A stretch of DNA of 64,000 bases from Nocardia arthritidis (GTDB lineage Bacteria > Actinomycetota > Actinomycetes > Mycobacteriales > Mycobacteriaceae). The position numbers were made by a program, and so were the translations under genes. Position 1 is the first letter of the stretch, and each line of letters opens with the position of its first letter. Under the pieces are notes generated by a model that was given only the letters and a program-made list of their open reading frames with translations, was not told the origin of the DNA and searched no databases. The DNA is taken from assembly GCF_011801145.1 (NCBI RefSeq), contig NZ_CP046172.1, positions 744,001-808,000 of the forward strand, read 5' to 3'. This document shows positions 1 to 9,611 of the stretch, piece after piece.

Positions 1-2
1 TT

Positions 3-611
3 TTCGCCGCACTGCGCAGATTGCGGATAATGGCCGTCGCGGCGGCGCTGGCCTGCGTCGCGGTCACGGCCGCCCTGGTGTGGGTCGACCATCCGTGGGC
101 CTACATGGTGGCCATCGCGTTCGGGCTCGGCACGCTGATCGCGGCCTGGGTCGCGCTGTGGACCCCGCACCGCTCGAGCATCGACAAGCTCTATCACGAA
201 AGCGAATTGGTGCCCGCCGTCGTCTCGGAGACGTATCCGAGCGGGGTGGTGCTGCTCGCACTCGTCGATGTCGCCAAGCCGGAGGCGCCGGACCCGCGCT
301 ACGCGTTGATCACCAGGAAAGTGCGCACGCTGCCCGGTCATCAGGCCAAGGCGGGCGAGCGGGTGCCCGCGGTGGCGGTGCGCACCGATCGGGCGCCCGG
401 CGTCGGCGAGCGCTGGCAGTCGGTGAGCGCCATGCCCATCGCCTGGGGCACCCGCGACGGCGCCGTCATCGAACGCGCCCGCGCCGCCATCAGCGAAACC
501 GAATGGCGTTTGCTCACCGACAATCTCGGCCTCGCCGATAAAGTGCGCCGCACCTCCACCAAGCGGCTGCTGCTCGATCCGCATCAGCTGCCCGGAGAAT
601 TAGGGGTCTGA
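3..611 (+). CDS. DUF3239-like protein, 5' end outside window
   Basis: The reading frame is open to the left edge of the window, so the 202 residues seen are probably a C-terminal part; in-window starts TTG 21 and ATG 30 are possible but have no ribosome site. Two hydrophobic stretches near the visible N-terminus (about residues 10-25 and 30-45) suggest a membrane hairpin. A soluble alpha/beta part with LITRKVRTLPGHQ and RWQSVSAMPIAWGT follows. The pattern resembles the actinobacterial family DUF3239, assigned from memory only. No enzymatic motif is visible and the function is unknown. It is followed after 30 nt by the LysE exporter on the same strand. Confidence 0.6.
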   Translation, partial: FAALRRLRIMAVAAALACVAVTAALVWVDHPWAYMVAIAFGLGTLIAAWVALWTPHRSSIDKLYHESELVPAVVSETYPSGVVLLALVDVAKPEAPDPRYALITRKVRTLPGHQAKAGERVPAVAVRTDRAPGVGERWQSVSAMPIAWGTRDGAVIERARAAISETEWRLLTDNLGLADKVRRTSTKRLLLDPHQLPGELGV

Positions 612-635
612 CCCGACCGTCCTGCCCCCTAGACT
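607..635 (+). promoter_or_regulatory. Candidate promoter for leaderless LysE transcript
   Basis: TCTGAC (607-612), a 17-nt spacer and TAGACT (630-635) resemble a SigA-type promoter. The ATG of the exporter gene begins 6 nt after the -10 box, where transcription would start. There is no Shine-Dalgarno sequence, so a leaderless mRNA is inferred. Confidence 0.4.
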
Positions 636-641
636 CGGGTG

Positions 642-1280
642 ATGGTGCCAACGGCCGATCTGCTGGCGTTCGTCGCGGCAAGCATTCTGTTAATCGTCAT
701 TCCGGGGCCCGGTGTGCTGTTCACCGTCGGGCGGGCACTGGCGCTCGGCCGTCGCGCGGCACTGGTTTCGGTGCTCGGGCATTCCGCCGGCGTCCTGGTG
801 GAGCTGATCCTGATCGCATTCGGGCTCGGCACGCTGCTCGCCGTCTCGGCGGTCGCGCTCACCGTCATCAAGTTCGCCGGCGCGCTTTACCTTGTCTACC
901 TGGGTATTCAGACCTTCCGTGACCGAAAGTCGTTGAGCGAGGCGCTTTCCGCGCGGGTCGAGCCCGCGTCCGGTAAGCGGGTGTTCCGGCAGAGTTTCAT
1001 CGTCGGCGTCACCAATCCCAAGGGGATCGTGTTCTTTTCGGCGGTGCTGCCGCATTTCGCCGATCCGCGGGCCGGTTCGCTGCAGCTGCAGTTCTTATTG
1101 CTCGGCAGCATTTTCCTGGCGATCGCGCTGGTGTCGGACAGTGTCTACGCGCTGACCGCGGCGGCCGCGCGGAACTGGTTCGCGAAGTCGCCGCGCAGGT
1201 TGTCGGCGGTCGGCGGTGCGGGCGGGGTATTGATCGTCGGGCTCGGCGCTTCGGTGGCGCTGAGCGGAACGAGCGACTGA
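642..1280 (+). CDS. LysE/RhtB family amino-acid exporter
   Basis: A 212-residue polytopic membrane protein with the LysE/RhtB hallmarks: an N-terminal helix ending in PGPGVLFTVGRALALG, a KFAGALYLVYLGIQTFRDR segment in the middle, and a VGVTNPKGIVFFSAVLPHF block. The length matches the family norm of about 205-215. Members export amino acids or similar small metabolites across the plasma membrane using the proton gradient; the substrate cannot be told here. The ATG at 642 is preferred over GTG at 639 because it lies 6 nt after a TAGACT box. No neighbour suggests a substrate. Confidence 0.88.
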   Translation: MVPTADLLAFVAASILLIVIPGPGVLFTVGRALALGRRAALVSVLGHSAGVLVELILIAFGLGTLLAVSAVALTVIKFAGALYLVYLGIQTFRDRKSLSEALSARVEPASGKRVFRQSFIVGVTNPKGIVFFSAVLPHFADPRAGSLQLQFLLLGSIFLAIALVSDSVYALTAAAARNWFAKSPRRLSAVGGAGGVLIVGLGASVALSGTSD

Positions 1281-1374
1281 CGGACTGCCGAATCCGGCGG
1301 GCGCTATCCCCGCTGGACGTCCGAACCGGCTACCGTACACCGGGTATCCGGATCGAGGAGGGGTGGTCGTCGCG

Positions 1375-2790
1375 ATGAAATGGTGGTCCGGCCCGTTGGC
1401 CGTCGGTATGGTGGGCGCGCTCGGGCTGACTTCCGCCGCCGTCGCACCGATGGCGAGCGCCGACATCGCCAATCCGTTCGTCGGCGCCCCCGGCCTCGGC
1501 GATCCCTACTATCCGCTCGACGGCAACGGCGGATATGACGTGCGGCACTACGACATCGGCATCGACTACGACCCGCCGAGCCACCTGCTCACCGGCACCG
1601 CCCGGATCGATGCGGTGGCGACGCAGGCGCTCGGGGCGTTCAACCTGGATTTCGCCGGACCGCAGGTGCGCACGGTCTCGGTGAACAACCTGCCCGCCAC
1701 CTTCGATCGCAACGGCGAGCACGAGCTGACCATCTCACCCGCGCTGCCGCTGCTGCCCGGGCTGCCCTTCACGGTGACGGTCGAATACTCCGGGACAGCC
1801 GCCGACACCCAGGGCGAGGGGTGGACCTACTCGTCCGGCGGCGGCGCGTTCGCCGCCGGTGAGCCGCACAGCGCCGCCACCTGGTACCCGCTCAACGACA
1901 CCCCTTTGGACAAGGCCACTTTCACGCTGCACGCCACCGTCCCCGCGGCATGGGAGGTGATGTCCAACGGGGTGCGCACCCAGGACGCGGTCGAGAACGA
2001 CAGGCGGACGGTCACCTGGGAGACCCATCAGCCGACCATCGGCTATCTGACCACCATCGCCATCGATAAATTCGATTTCCTGGAGCAGCGGCGCGCCAAC
2101 GGAACTCCGCTGTTGAGCGCCTTCGCGCCGAACGCCGGGCGGACGCGCGCACTGGAGGAGCGGCTGCCCGAGGTGCTCGACTTCATCGAAAGCCTTTACG
2201 GCCCTTATCCGTTCGATGCGGCGGGCGGAATTTTCGTCGACACCGATCTGAAGTTCTCGCTGGAAACCCAGACGCGGCCGATCTATGCGCCGTGGGTGGA
2301 CCTGGACACCGTGGTCCACGAGGTGACGCATCAGTGGTGGGGCGATTCGCTCTCGGTGCGGCAGTGGTCCGATGTCTGCCTGAACGAATGCTTCGCCAGC
2401 TACACCGCCGACTATCTCTGGCCGGAACACAAGGACGGCAAGGATGTGGACGCCGAATATCGTTCCACCATCGAGAAATACGGCAACGACCAGAGGTTCT
2501 GGGACATCGCCCTCGCCGCACCGGGCGTCGGAAACGAATTCACCTCGGTCTATTACCGAGGCCCGCTCTTCCTGCACGCATTGCGCAAGCGCCTCGGTGA
2601 CGACGTATTCTTCTCGGCCGTAAGGGAATTCAACGCCGCACATGCGTACGGCAATGCGTCGATGCCGGAGTTTCGCGCCTTTCTGCAGACGAAATCCGCG
2701 ACGGATCTCACCGGATTCCTGGCGGCGTGGCTGGATGGCACGACTCGGCCGCCGGACGAGTTCCTCTATCCGGATGCGTTGCGCGGCTAG
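1375..2790 (+). CDS. Secreted M1 family zinc aminopeptidase
   Basis: A 471-residue exported metallopeptidase. The N-terminus carries a Sec-type signal peptide ending near ASADIA. The zinc site is explicit: HEVTHQWWG (His315, Glu316, His319), then Glu338 in LNECFASY, giving the HEXXH-X18-E arrangement of family M1. A degenerate exopeptidase loop, LETQTRPIY, replaces the usual GAMEN. The N-terminal beta domain reads VRHYDIGIDYDP. The protein lacks the long C-terminal helical domain of PepN. It probably trims peptides outside the cytoplasm. The ATG at 1375 follows an AGGAGGGG site; GTG 1363 would sit on that site. Its stop overlaps the convergent gene's stop within the shared CTAG at 2787-2790. 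Confidence 0.9.
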   Translation: MKWWSGPLAVGMVGALGLTSAAVAPMASADIANPFVGAPGLGDPYYPLDGNGGYDVRHYDIGIDYDPPSHLLTGTARIDAVATQALGAFNLDFAGPQVRTVSVNNLPATFDRNGEHELTISPALPLLPGLPFTVTVEYSGTAADTQGEGWTYSSGGGAFAAGEPHSAATWYPLNDTPLDKATFTLHATVPAAWEVMSNGVRTQDAVENDRRTVTWETHQPTIGYLTTIAIDKFDFLEQRRANGTPLLSAFAPNAGRTRALEERLPEVLDFIESLYGPYPFDAAGGIFVDTDLKFSLETQTRPIYAPWVDLDTVVHEVTHQWWGDSLSVRQWSDVCLNECFASYTADYLWPEHKDGKDVDAEYRSTIEKYGNDQRFWDIALAAPGVGNEFTSVYYRGPLFLHALRKRLGDDVFFSAVREFNAAHAYGNASMPEFRAFLQTKSATDLTGFLAAWLDGTTRPPDEFLYPDALRG

Positions 2791-3602
2791 GACTTCGGCT
2801 TGCCCTCGGCCTTGGCCACCCGCCGCTCGGCCCGGTCCACCTGTTTCTGCACGGTGTGCAGGTGCTCCTTCGCGGACCGGTCGGCCGCGCGCGCGAATTG
2901 CCGTTCGTGTTCGGCGCGATCCAGTTCGTCGCGTAGGCGCTCGATTCGGGAGTTGATCTCGGCCAGGCGGTGTGCGGCCTCGTCCGCCTCCGTAGCCGCC
3001 GTATCCCGTGCGGCGCGCGCCGATTCGAGCGCGGCCCGCGCCTCGTCGCGATCTTGATCCGAATCCTGTTCAGGCGCTGTTGCTTTCGAATCTTCTGGGG
3101 TATGTTCCAACACCGAGAGCGTCGGTCCGGCCGGGCCGAAACCCTCGTAGGTCGTGGCGCTCGTCAACGTTCCGGTATGCACCTGTTCGGCGACGGCCGG
3201 ATCGGCGAGTGCGGCCGTCAGCGTCTGGCCGACCTCGCGCAGCACCGCCTCACTCGCCGGGCGCCCATGCTCGGCGGCCAGCGCGCCCGCGCGTTTGGCG
3301 AGCGCATTGACCATCTGCTGACGCTGGGCGGTCAGGGTGCGCAGCCGCTGCCCGGACAGCTCCCGCTGCGCCGCGCGCAGCGCCGCGGCCAATTCCAGCA
3401 GTGCGTCCACTTCGCGCGGCGCCTCCCGCGCGAGCAGGTTCACCGTCCAGGCGGTGACCGTCGGTTTGCGCAGCTTGCCGATGGCGGTCGCGAGTTCTCG
3501 GTCGCCCGCCTCGCGCGCGGACCGGACCAGCGCGTCGCGCGCGGCGACGAATTCGCTCGGGTGCAGCGCATATAGGTCGGTGGTTGCCTCGTCGAGCGTC
3601 AT
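2787..3602 (-). CDS. Coiled-coil protein of unknown function
   Basis: 271 residues, alanine-, glutamate- and arginine-rich, mostly helical. The N-terminal third (LYALHPSEFVAARDAL, LRKPTVTAWTVNLLAR) looks like a small conserved helical domain. The last 90 residues are heptad-like (EINSRIERLRDELDRAEHER) and predict a long coiled coil. I recognise no catalytic motif. ATG 3602 follows GGCGAGGACC at suitable spacing; an upstream in-frame ATG at 3635 has no ribosome site but would add 11 residues. It is convergent with the M1 peptidase. Similar short proteins occur in Nocardia and Mycobacterium without assigned function. Confidence 0.72.
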   Translation of the reverse strand: MTLDEATTDLYALHPSEFVAARDALVRSAREAGDRELATAIGKLRKPTVTAWTVNLLAREAPREVDALLELAAALRAAQRELSGQRLRTLTAQRQQMVNALAKRAGALAAEHGRPASEAVLREVGQTLTAALADPAVAEQVHTGTLTSATTYEGFGPAGPTLSVLEHTPEDSKATAPEQDSDQDRDEARAALESARAARDTAATEADEAAHRLAEINSRIERLRDELDRAEHERQFARAADRSAKEHLHTVQKQVDRAERRVAKAEGKPKS

Positions 3603-3735
3603 CTGCCGGTCCTCGCCTTCGCTCGTGGCGGGCATGGGGAATGAAACGAGCGTAACGAGGCGGTCGGTCGGAACGACACCCCCGGTGGATTGGACGAACG
3701 TCCACGTCAGGCGTTTTACGCGAAAGGCATTGCTA

Positions 3736-3822
3736 ATGGACTACTTTGGGTTTCAACTGCTGACCGGACTGCTGCCGCGGGTGCTCGGACTGTCGATGAT
3801 GGGGCTGTGGGCGCTGCACTGA
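3736..3822 (+). CDS. Possible 28-residue hydrophobic peptide
   Basis: A short frame starts at ATG 3736 with AAAGG eight nt upstream and encodes a peptide starting MDYFGFQLLTGLLPRVLG and ending MMGLWALH. It is almost entirely hydrophobic and could be a single membrane segment. It lies in the otherwise empty 350-bp gap between the coiled-coil gene and the LppU-type lipoprotein gene. A ribosome site and composition support it; there is no homology that I recognise. Confidence 0.28.
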   Translation: MDYFGFQLLTGLLPRVLGLSMMGLWALH

Positions 3823-3954
3823 GCCGCCGATTCGCCGTAAGGATGCCCGGAACTCCCTGGATTTAGCCCGCACGGCTGATGCGACCCGGTACCCGCGCAG
3901 GTATTCTCACCCGCGTTCAGGACCGTGAACATGTTCGGTGAGAAAGGTTTTCCC

Positions 3955-4476
3955 GTGAAGTTTCCAGGAGCGAGGCTGCTGGCACGCGTCGTGCTCGCCC
4001 TCGTTGCGGTGGCCGCGGTAGTAGTCGCGGTGGCCGGATGTTCGGCCGAGGCAAGTAAGTCCGATACCGCCAAGGCGAAGGTCGGCGACTGCATCAACGT
4101 CATCAAGGCTTCGGAGAACGATGCGAAGACCGAGCCGGTCGATTGCGCGTCCGACAATGCCCTGTACAAGGTCGCGAAGACCTACGACAAGAAGACCGAC
4201 TGCCCCGCGCCCGCCGTCGGCTACAACGAAACCCTGAAGAACAACGAGACGGTGGCCTACCTATGCCTGGCACCGAACTTCAAACAGGGCAAGTGCTATG
4301 CCGACCTCGGAACCACCGGCTGGAAACTGACCGACTGCACCGCGAAGGAAGCCACGTTCAAGGTGGTACAGCGCATCGACGGCAAGGCCGACGAACTGGA
4401 ATGCGGTTCGAATGCCGAGAAGTTCCTGACCATCGAGGATCCGAAGACCACGTTCTGCATGACCAGGCCCGCCTGA
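3955..4476 (+). CDS. LppU/SCO3897-type lipoprotein
   Basis: 173-residue lipoprotein. The signal peptide (MKFPGARLLARVVLALV...) ends in a VAGC lipobox, so the mature protein is anchored to the outer face of the plasma membrane. The mature part contains regularly spaced cysteines in VGDCINV, VDCASDNALY, YLCLAPNF, GKCYADLG and LTDCTAKEA, the pattern of the LppU/SCO3897 family, presumably disulfide-bonded. Function is unknown. GTG 3955 is chosen because GAGAAAGG lies 8 nt upstream; GTG 3925 and ATG 3931 lack a site. It converges on the helicase-associated gene with 3 nt between the stop codons. Confidence 0.82.
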   Translation: MKFPGARLLARVVLALVAVAAVVVAVAGCSAEASKSDTAKAKVGDCINVIKASENDAKTEPVDCASDNALYKVAKTYDKKTDCPAPAVGYNETLKNNETVAYLCLAPNFKQGKCYADLGTTGWKLTDCTAKEATFKVVQRIDGKADELECGSNAEKFLTIEDPKTTFCMTRPA

Positions 4477-4479
4477 TCG

Positions 4480-6768
4480 TCATTCCAACAGGGCGACCGA
4501 CGCGATCCGGTGCAGTGTGAAGTGCCGGACCGCGCCGGTCACCGGGTCCAGGGCATCGAGCTGCCCGTTACCGACCTTCAACGGCTCGACCACCCGCTGC
4601 GTCGCGACGCCCTGTGCGTCGACGTAGCCGATATTCACCGACCGCCGCACCCGCGCGGCCAACTGCAGCAGCGCCAGGGTCGCCGCGGTGCTGGTGCGGG
4701 TGCCGTCGGTGCGGACCGACTGTCCCTGCCGGGCGCTCGCGGCCCGTTCGCCCGCCCGCAGCTCGGTGACGAGCAGTTCCAGCTGTTCCCGGCTCGGCGG
4801 CGTCGGCCGATACGACTGTCTCGCGTTGGGGCGCACCGCGATTCGCGCACCGCGCGGCCGCAGATCCACGATGGCGCCCGAGGCGTCCTCGCCCGCGGGT
4901 GCGAATCCGGCCGCCCGCAATTGGTCGAGCAGTTCACCGAGCGGCGCCTGCGCGATGGCCACCGTCGGCGCGATGGCCCGCAGCGCGAGCGCGCTCGCCA
5001 CCGGCGCGGCCAGCACCTCGGCGAGCAGCGCCGGATCGTCGCTGCGCACGAATGATTGCGCCATCCCGGCCCGCAACTGGCCGTGGCGGCGGGCGACGTC
5101 ATCGATGAGGTAGGTCAGCGCCTGCGGTACCGGTGTCCGCGAATGCGTGGCGAACAGCCGGTGCAGTTCCGCCGCGGTGAGGCCGGCATCCAGGGCACGC
5201 CGCACCGAACCCTCGCCGATCCGATAAACTGTTGCGGCGCCCGCCGATTCGATATCCGCCACCAGCGCGACCCGCTGCCGCAGGTCGGCGGTGAGCGGGC
5301 CGGGCGCGATAACCGTCAGATCCGCCTGCACCAGCACGTGGTCCACCGGCTCCGGCAGCGCCGTCGCCATCTCGGATTCGGCGTCCGCGGCCGCGCCGTG
5401 CACCAGCGCGCGGCCCGCCGAGGCCAGCGCGCCGCGCCCGATCAGGCCGACCGCGGCCGCCTCCGCCAGCGTGTTGCGCACCGCCTCCATGCGAAAGTGC
5501 CTGCGCCAGCGCGGTTGTCGCCAGGCGAGCGCCCGCCCGATCGCGGCGGCATCGATGGCGCTGCCGGAGGGCAATTCGGCAAGCAGCCCGAGTATCGCGC
5601 GGCGGTCCCTCGGCGCGACCGGATTGCGCAGCTCCACCGACAGCGCCGCGATGGGTTTGTCGTTGGTATCGCGCATGCCGATCATCCAGGGAAGCCGGTC
5701 CAACTCCAGCCAGGCCTGGGCGATGGTCACCCAGCGCCGGGCCGGTGGCTGCTCCAGCCAGGCATCGGCGGCGGGTGTCGGGGCCCAGAAATCGTCGGTG
5801 GAATCGAATTCCGGGGCCGGTTCCGGGAAACCCTTCTCGATCAGCTTGGCCGCCGCGAGCAGCTCGACCAGCAGCCCGGCGCGCGGCTCATCGATACCGG
5901 TCTGCTTGGCGACCCGGCGCAGCTCGCGCACCCCGAGGCCACCCGCCCGCAGCGCGGGCGCGGGCAGCTGACCGAGCGCGTCGATGATGTCGCCGCAGTG
6001 CCGCAGCAACTCGCCGACCTCGCCCGCCGCGACGGCGTTCACCTCCGCCGGGGTGTGCTTCACCGCATCGGATGTCGGCGGGCGCAACAGGTTCGGGTGG
6101 GTGACCGGTTCGTTGCGCAGCACCTGACCGACGGTGATCGGCAGCTCGACCGTCTCGTCGTCGATCCAGTTCAGCAGGCGGCGGGCCAGCAGCTGCTGTA
6201 CCGGGCGATCCGGCGCGGTGCCGGGTGCGGCATCCCTGGTGCGGCCGCGCGGGCCGGTGGCCGCCAACTTGTCGAGCAGATTGCGCTCGGCCGGGGCGAT
6301 CTCCGCGAGCGCGGCCACCACCTCGGATTCGGTGAGCGCGTCGGGGACCTCGGTGGCGCTGCCGATCGGCCACGGCAGCGCCTCGGCCGCCGCCGGAACC
6401 ATGCGCAGCCCGTCACCGTCGGTCCAGACCAGCGCGCGATCGGTGAGCCTGGTGAGCGATGCGTCGATCGCCGCCTTGCCGACCCGGTCCTTCAACTGCC
6501 CGTGCAGTTGTTTGCGCGCCAGCGGCGCTGTATCGCCCGGCGGACGGGTAATGCTGTGCACCGCAAGCGTTTCCAGGATGGCGAAATCGAGCGTGTCGAG
6601 ATCGTCGGTGGCGCGCAGCACCGAGGCGCGCTGTTCGGCACGGGAGGCGAGCACCGTCATCGAGGACGGCAGCGGCACCGCCAGATCGGGCCGGAGTTCG
6701 AGCAGCGCCACCAGCTGGTCATCGCTGCGCGCGTCGAGCCATCCGGCCAAGGAATCGGGGGCAGACAT
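4480..6768 (-). CDS. Helicase-associated (XPB/Ssl2 N-terminal-like) domain protein
   Basis: 762 residues. It resembles the actinobacterial helicase-associated proteins (Rv0862c type) that carry an XPB/Ssl2 N-terminal-like domain but no ATPase motor; no Walker A or DEAH motif is visible. The N-terminus ([20 protein letters not shown]) and repeated winged-helix-like stretches fit that family. The C-terminus ([27 protein letters not shown]) resembles a WYL-like beta fold. In mycobacteria the XPB helicase gene lies beside it; it is not in this window. A role in DNA repair is inferred only. ATG 6768 has TAGGCT 7 nt upstream and no ribosome site, suggesting a leaderless mRNA; extending to GTG 6828 adds an arginine-rich non-family segment. 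Confidence 0.85.
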   Translation of the reverse strand: MSAPDSLAGWLDARSDDQLVALLELRPDLAVPLPSSMTVLASRAEQRASVLRATDDLDTLDFAILETLAVHSITRPPGDTAPLARKQLHGQLKDRVGKAAIDASLTRLTDRALVWTDGDGLRMVPAAAEALPWPIGSATEVPDALTESEVVAALAEIAPAERNLLDKLAATGPRGRTRDAAPGTAPDRPVQQLLARRLLNWIDDETVELPITVGQVLRNEPVTHPNLLRPPTSDAVKHTPAEVNAVAAGEVGELLRHCGDIIDALGQLPAPALRAGGLGVRELRRVAKQTGIDEPRAGLLVELLAAAKLIEKGFPEPAPEFDSTDDFWAPTPAADAWLEQPPARRWVTIAQAWLELDRLPWMIGMRDTNDKPIAALSVELRNPVAPRDRRAILGLLAELPSGSAIDAAAIGRALAWRQPRWRRHFRMEAVRNTLAEAAAVGLIGRGALASAGRALVHGAAADAESEMATALPEPVDHVLVQADLTVIAPGPLTADLRQRVALVADIESAGAATVYRIGEGSVRRALDAGLTAAELHRLFATHSRTPVPQALTYLIDDVARRHGQLRAGMAQSFVRSDDPALLAEVLAAPVASALALRAIAPTVAIAQAPLGELLDQLRAAGFAPAGEDASGAIVDLRPRGARIAVRPNARQSYRPTPPSREQLELLVTELRAGERAASARQGQSVRTDGTRTSTAATLALLQLAARVRRSVNIGYVDAQGVATQRVVEPLKVGNGQLDALDPVTGAVRHFTLHRIASVALLE

Positions 6769-6842
6769 CTCATCTAGCCTACGGGGACCGGCGCGGCGCC
6801 GTCGGACGGGAAGGGCACGGGCGCGCATGTCACAATGGGCGC

Positions 6843-7031
6843 GTGGTGAACAAATCGAAGAAACCGTATGTCGACAACGGCTGGCCGAAGCTGGCCGATG
6901 GTGATCACGCGGTCACCGAACTTTCGTCGACCCGCTCCGGTGGGCTTTCGCCGTTCGGCGAGGACACCGAGTTTCCGGTCCCGGCCGAGCAGTTGCCGTA
7001 CATGCACCCGCATACGGTGATCAACCGGTAG
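6843..7031 (+). CDS. Small conserved protein, Rv0863-like
   Basis: 62 residues ([16 protein letters not shown] ... [15 protein letters not shown]), hydrophilic, with no signal peptide or membrane segment. It sits divergently from the helicase-associated gene exactly where M. tuberculosis carries Rv0863, and I regard it as the counterpart by position and general sequence character. Function is unknown. GTG 6843 lies 6 nt downstream of a CACAAT box with no Shine-Dalgarno, suggesting leaderless expression. A strong hairpin lies 35 nt after the stop codon. Confidence 0.68.
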   Translation: MVNKSKKPYVDNGWPKLADGDHAVTELSSTRSGGLSPFGEDTEFPVPAEQLPYMHPHTVINR

Positions 7032-7065
7032 CTATCTCAGGGGCCGGAAGGTCTCATAGATACGA

Positions 7066-7103
7066 ACAAGGGCCCCGCATCCTCGTCGATGCGGGGCCCT
7101 TGT
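7066..7103. terminator. Bidirectional hairpin terminator
   Basis: ACAAGGGCCCCGCATC (7066-7081) pairs perfectly with 7088-7103 around a 6-nt loop CTCGTC, a 16-bp stem. It lies between the 3' ends of the Rv0863-like gene (plus) and rpfA (minus). There is no U-tract, as is common in actinobacteria. Confidence 0.8.
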
Positions 7104-7119
7104 CCGTTGTCGAACAGCC

Positions 7120-8004
<885 letters not shown>

Positions 8005-8063
8005 CTAGAAGATGGTGGGTCCGACGGCTCGCCGCCTGTTGCCACGCCGTGACCGGCTCGTTA

Positions 8064-8079
8064 TGTGACGAGGATCACA
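8064..8079. promoter_or_regulatory. CRP/Cmr-type cAMP receptor protein box upstream of rpfA
   Basis: TGTGA-CGAGGA-TCACA at 8064-8079 is a perfect match to the CRP half-sites with the standard 6-nt spacer. It lies 320 nt upstream of the rpfA start, between rpfA and the small membrane-protein gene. In M. tuberculosis the CRP protein Rv3676 is known to regulate rpfA, so a conserved control site is likely. Confidence 0.7.
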
Positions 8080-8121
8080 TCTGGGATTCGGTAACGATTA
8101 ACCCGGGTAAGTAGTTCAGCT

Positions 8122-8364
8122 TCATCTGGCGCGCCGACCGGACCACAACGCGAAGACGATCGCGAGCAGAAATCCGACCGGCGTCAGCATGGCCGCCACA
8201 TACAGCCAGACCCCGGGATCGCGGCCGCCGAAGAATGACGTCAGAAATATGGCGATGATCGCCAGCAATCCCAGCGCGAACAGGGTGAGGGAAAGCCGCA
8301 GCAACCACTCGCCGCCGCGGCGCGGCGAGCCGCTGTCGGGCGGCGGTGCGGATGGGTTCGTCAC
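8122..8364 (-). CDS. Small membrane protein, Rv0870c-like
   Basis: 80 residues with a proline-rich cytoplasmic start (TNPSAPPPDSGSPRRGGEW) and two membrane helices (LLRLSLTLFALGLLAIIAIF and LYVAAMLTPVGFLLAIVFAL), ending WSGRRAR. It lies divergently from the cold-shock gene, the position of Rv0870c beside cspB in M. tuberculosis. GTG 8364 gives a protein starting at TNPSAPPP; longer starts up to 8466 add a segment unlike a membrane protein. The upstream site is weak. Function is unknown. Confidence 0.68.
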   Translation of the reverse strand: MTNPSAPPPDSGSPRRGGEWLLRLSLTLFALGLLAIIAIFLTSFFGGRDPGVWLYVAAMLTPVGFLLAIVFALWSGRRAR

Positions 8365-8523
8365 CGCTCGACCGTAAAACTGATGTGCTTGGGTTATTCG
8401 CACCGGGGTAGACTCGATGACAATCGCGTCCTGCAGACCTGTGGGGCGCGTTCTTTTCGCAAGCAAGCTGAAAGGACCTGTGCGCGGCGCTGTCGCCGGT
8501 CGGGTTCGGAGCAGACGGATGTG

Positions 8524-8544
8524 CTCGGACCCGCGGGGTCCGAG
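8524..8544 (+). promoter_or_regulatory. Perfect hairpin in the cold-shock gene leader
   Basis: CTCGGACCC (8524-8532) and GGGTCCGAG (8536-8544) form a 9-bp GC-rich stem with a 3-nt loop, 25 nt upstream of the GTG at 8570. There is no U-tract. It could be a structured 5' UTR element affecting translation of the cold-shock protein. Confidence 0.5.
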
Positions 8545-8569
8545 TTTCGATGATGAACGGGTGAGCGCA

Positions 8570-8998
8570 GTGCCGACCGGCAGGGTGAAGTGGTACGACG
8601 TCGAAAAGGGCTTCGGCTTCCTTTCCCAGGACGAGGGTGAGGACGTCTATGTCCGCTCGTCCGCGCTGCCCGATGGTGTCGAGGGCCTCAAGCCCGGTCA
8701 GCGCGTCGAATTCGGGATGGCCGCCGGTCGTCGCGGTCCGCAGGCGCTGAGCCTGAAGTTGCTGGAGGCGCCGCCGTCGGTGCGGCAGGGTCAGGAGCGG
8801 GAGCGCGGCGGTCGTGGCAAGGAGCCGTCGCATCCGCGCAAGACGCCGGACGAGCTGCACGGGCTGGTCGAGGACATGATCACCCTGCTGGAGACGAAGG
8901 TGCAGCCGGATCTGCGCAAGGGCAAGTACCCGGATCGCAAGACGGCACAGCGCATTTCGGAGGTCGTCCGGGCCGTCGCGCGCGAACTCGACCACTGA
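8570..8998 (+). CDS. cspB: Cold-shock domain protein with C-terminal extension
   Basis: 142 residues. Residues 1-65 are a cold-shock domain: [19 protein letters not shown] contains RNP1 (KGFGFLSQ), and DVYVRSSAL is the RNP2-like strand. Such domains bind single-stranded nucleic acid and act as RNA chaperones in the cytoplasm. An unusual 75-residue C-terminal part follows: a basic linker ([12 protein letters not shown]) and a helical domain ([20 protein letters not shown] ... [11 protein letters not shown]). This two-part build matches Rv0871 CspB rather than the 67-residue CspA type. GTG 8570 matches that start; GTG 8561 in the same frame is the alternative. Confidence 0.86.
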   Translation: MPTGRVKWYDVEKGFGFLSQDEGEDVYVRSSALPDGVEGLKPGQRVEFGMAAGRRGPQALSLKLLEAPPSVRQGQERERGGRGKEPSHPRKTPDELHGLVEDMITLLETKVQPDLRKGKYPDRKTAQRISEVVRAVARELDH

Positions 8999-9032
8999 CG
9001 CGCGGTTTTCGGCTCGCGTGAAACTTCGGTGA

Positions 9033-9061
9033 TTCGCCGGGGAGGGCCTCTCCCCGGCGAA
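9033..9061. terminator. Bidirectional hairpin terminator
   Basis: TTCGCCGGGGAG (9033-9044) pairs with CTCCCCGGCGAA (9050-9061) around a 5-nt loop. It lies between the convergent cold-shock gene and DUF2771 gene. Confidence 0.75.
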
Positions 9062-9074
9062 CCATCTCGCGAAA

Positions 9075-9587
9075 TCAGCTCGCGGTGCTGATCGACCAGG
9101 CCGCGTGCGGAATGTACAGCTCACGCCCAGTGTCCTTGTCCCGCGCCAGAATTGGCAGCTGGAACTCGACACCGACCAGGCGTAGCTGTGGTTCCGGATG
9201 CGACGGGATGGTCACCGCCAGCGCGCCCGCCGGATAGTTGGTGTGATTGATCACCCGGTCTATCCGGTCGTGATTCGGCAGCTCGTACACCAGTTGGGCC
9301 AGCCATGGCGCGTCGGCGATCCGCTTGGGCAGGGAGAGCTGCAGCGGATAACCGCTCGGCACATCGAGCTGGACGGTTTCGCCGTAGCGGCAGTCCTCCA
9401 GCTTTACGGTGCAGTACACGTACGGATCGACGGTGACCGTGCGGCCGTGCGCGTACGCGGTGATCGCCGGATCCTTTTCCGGCGCGCGCTTGACGAGCAC
9501 CACCAGCACGCCGACGAAGGCGACGACGAAGACCAGCAGTGCGGCGGCGATCAGTGCGGCGACGGTGCGGGCGCTCGGCTTCGTCAC
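9075..9587 (-). CDS. DUF2771 membrane-anchored protein (Rv0875c-like)
   Basis: 170 residues: one N-terminal membrane helix or uncleaved signal (AALIAAALLVFVVAFVGVLV), then an extracytoplasmic beta-rich domain with VDPYVYCTVKLEDCRYG and VQLDVPSGYPLQLSLPK. The two cysteines may form a disulfide. The sequence fits DUF2771, a family found mainly in Mycobacteriales, and the position matches Rv0875c. Function is unknown. GTG 9587 follows CAGGAG. It is the last gene of a minus-strand group, 24 nt after the MFS gene. Confidence 0.8.
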   Translation of the reverse strand: MTKPSARTVAALIAAALLVFVVAFVGVLVVLVKRAPEKDPAITAYAHGRTVTVDPYVYCTVKLEDCRYGETVQLDVPSGYPLQLSLPKRIADAPWLAQLVYELPNHDRIDRVINHTNYPAGALAVTIPSHPEPQLRLVGVEFQLPILARDKDTGRELYIPHAAWSISTAS

Positions 9588-9611
9588 GACAACTCCTGCG
9601 CCGTATTTCGC

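Noticed and set aside
5056..6777. 573-codon open frame on the plus strand
   Set aside because: Antisense shadow of the helicase-associated gene with Arg/Gly/Gln-rich composition and no motif.
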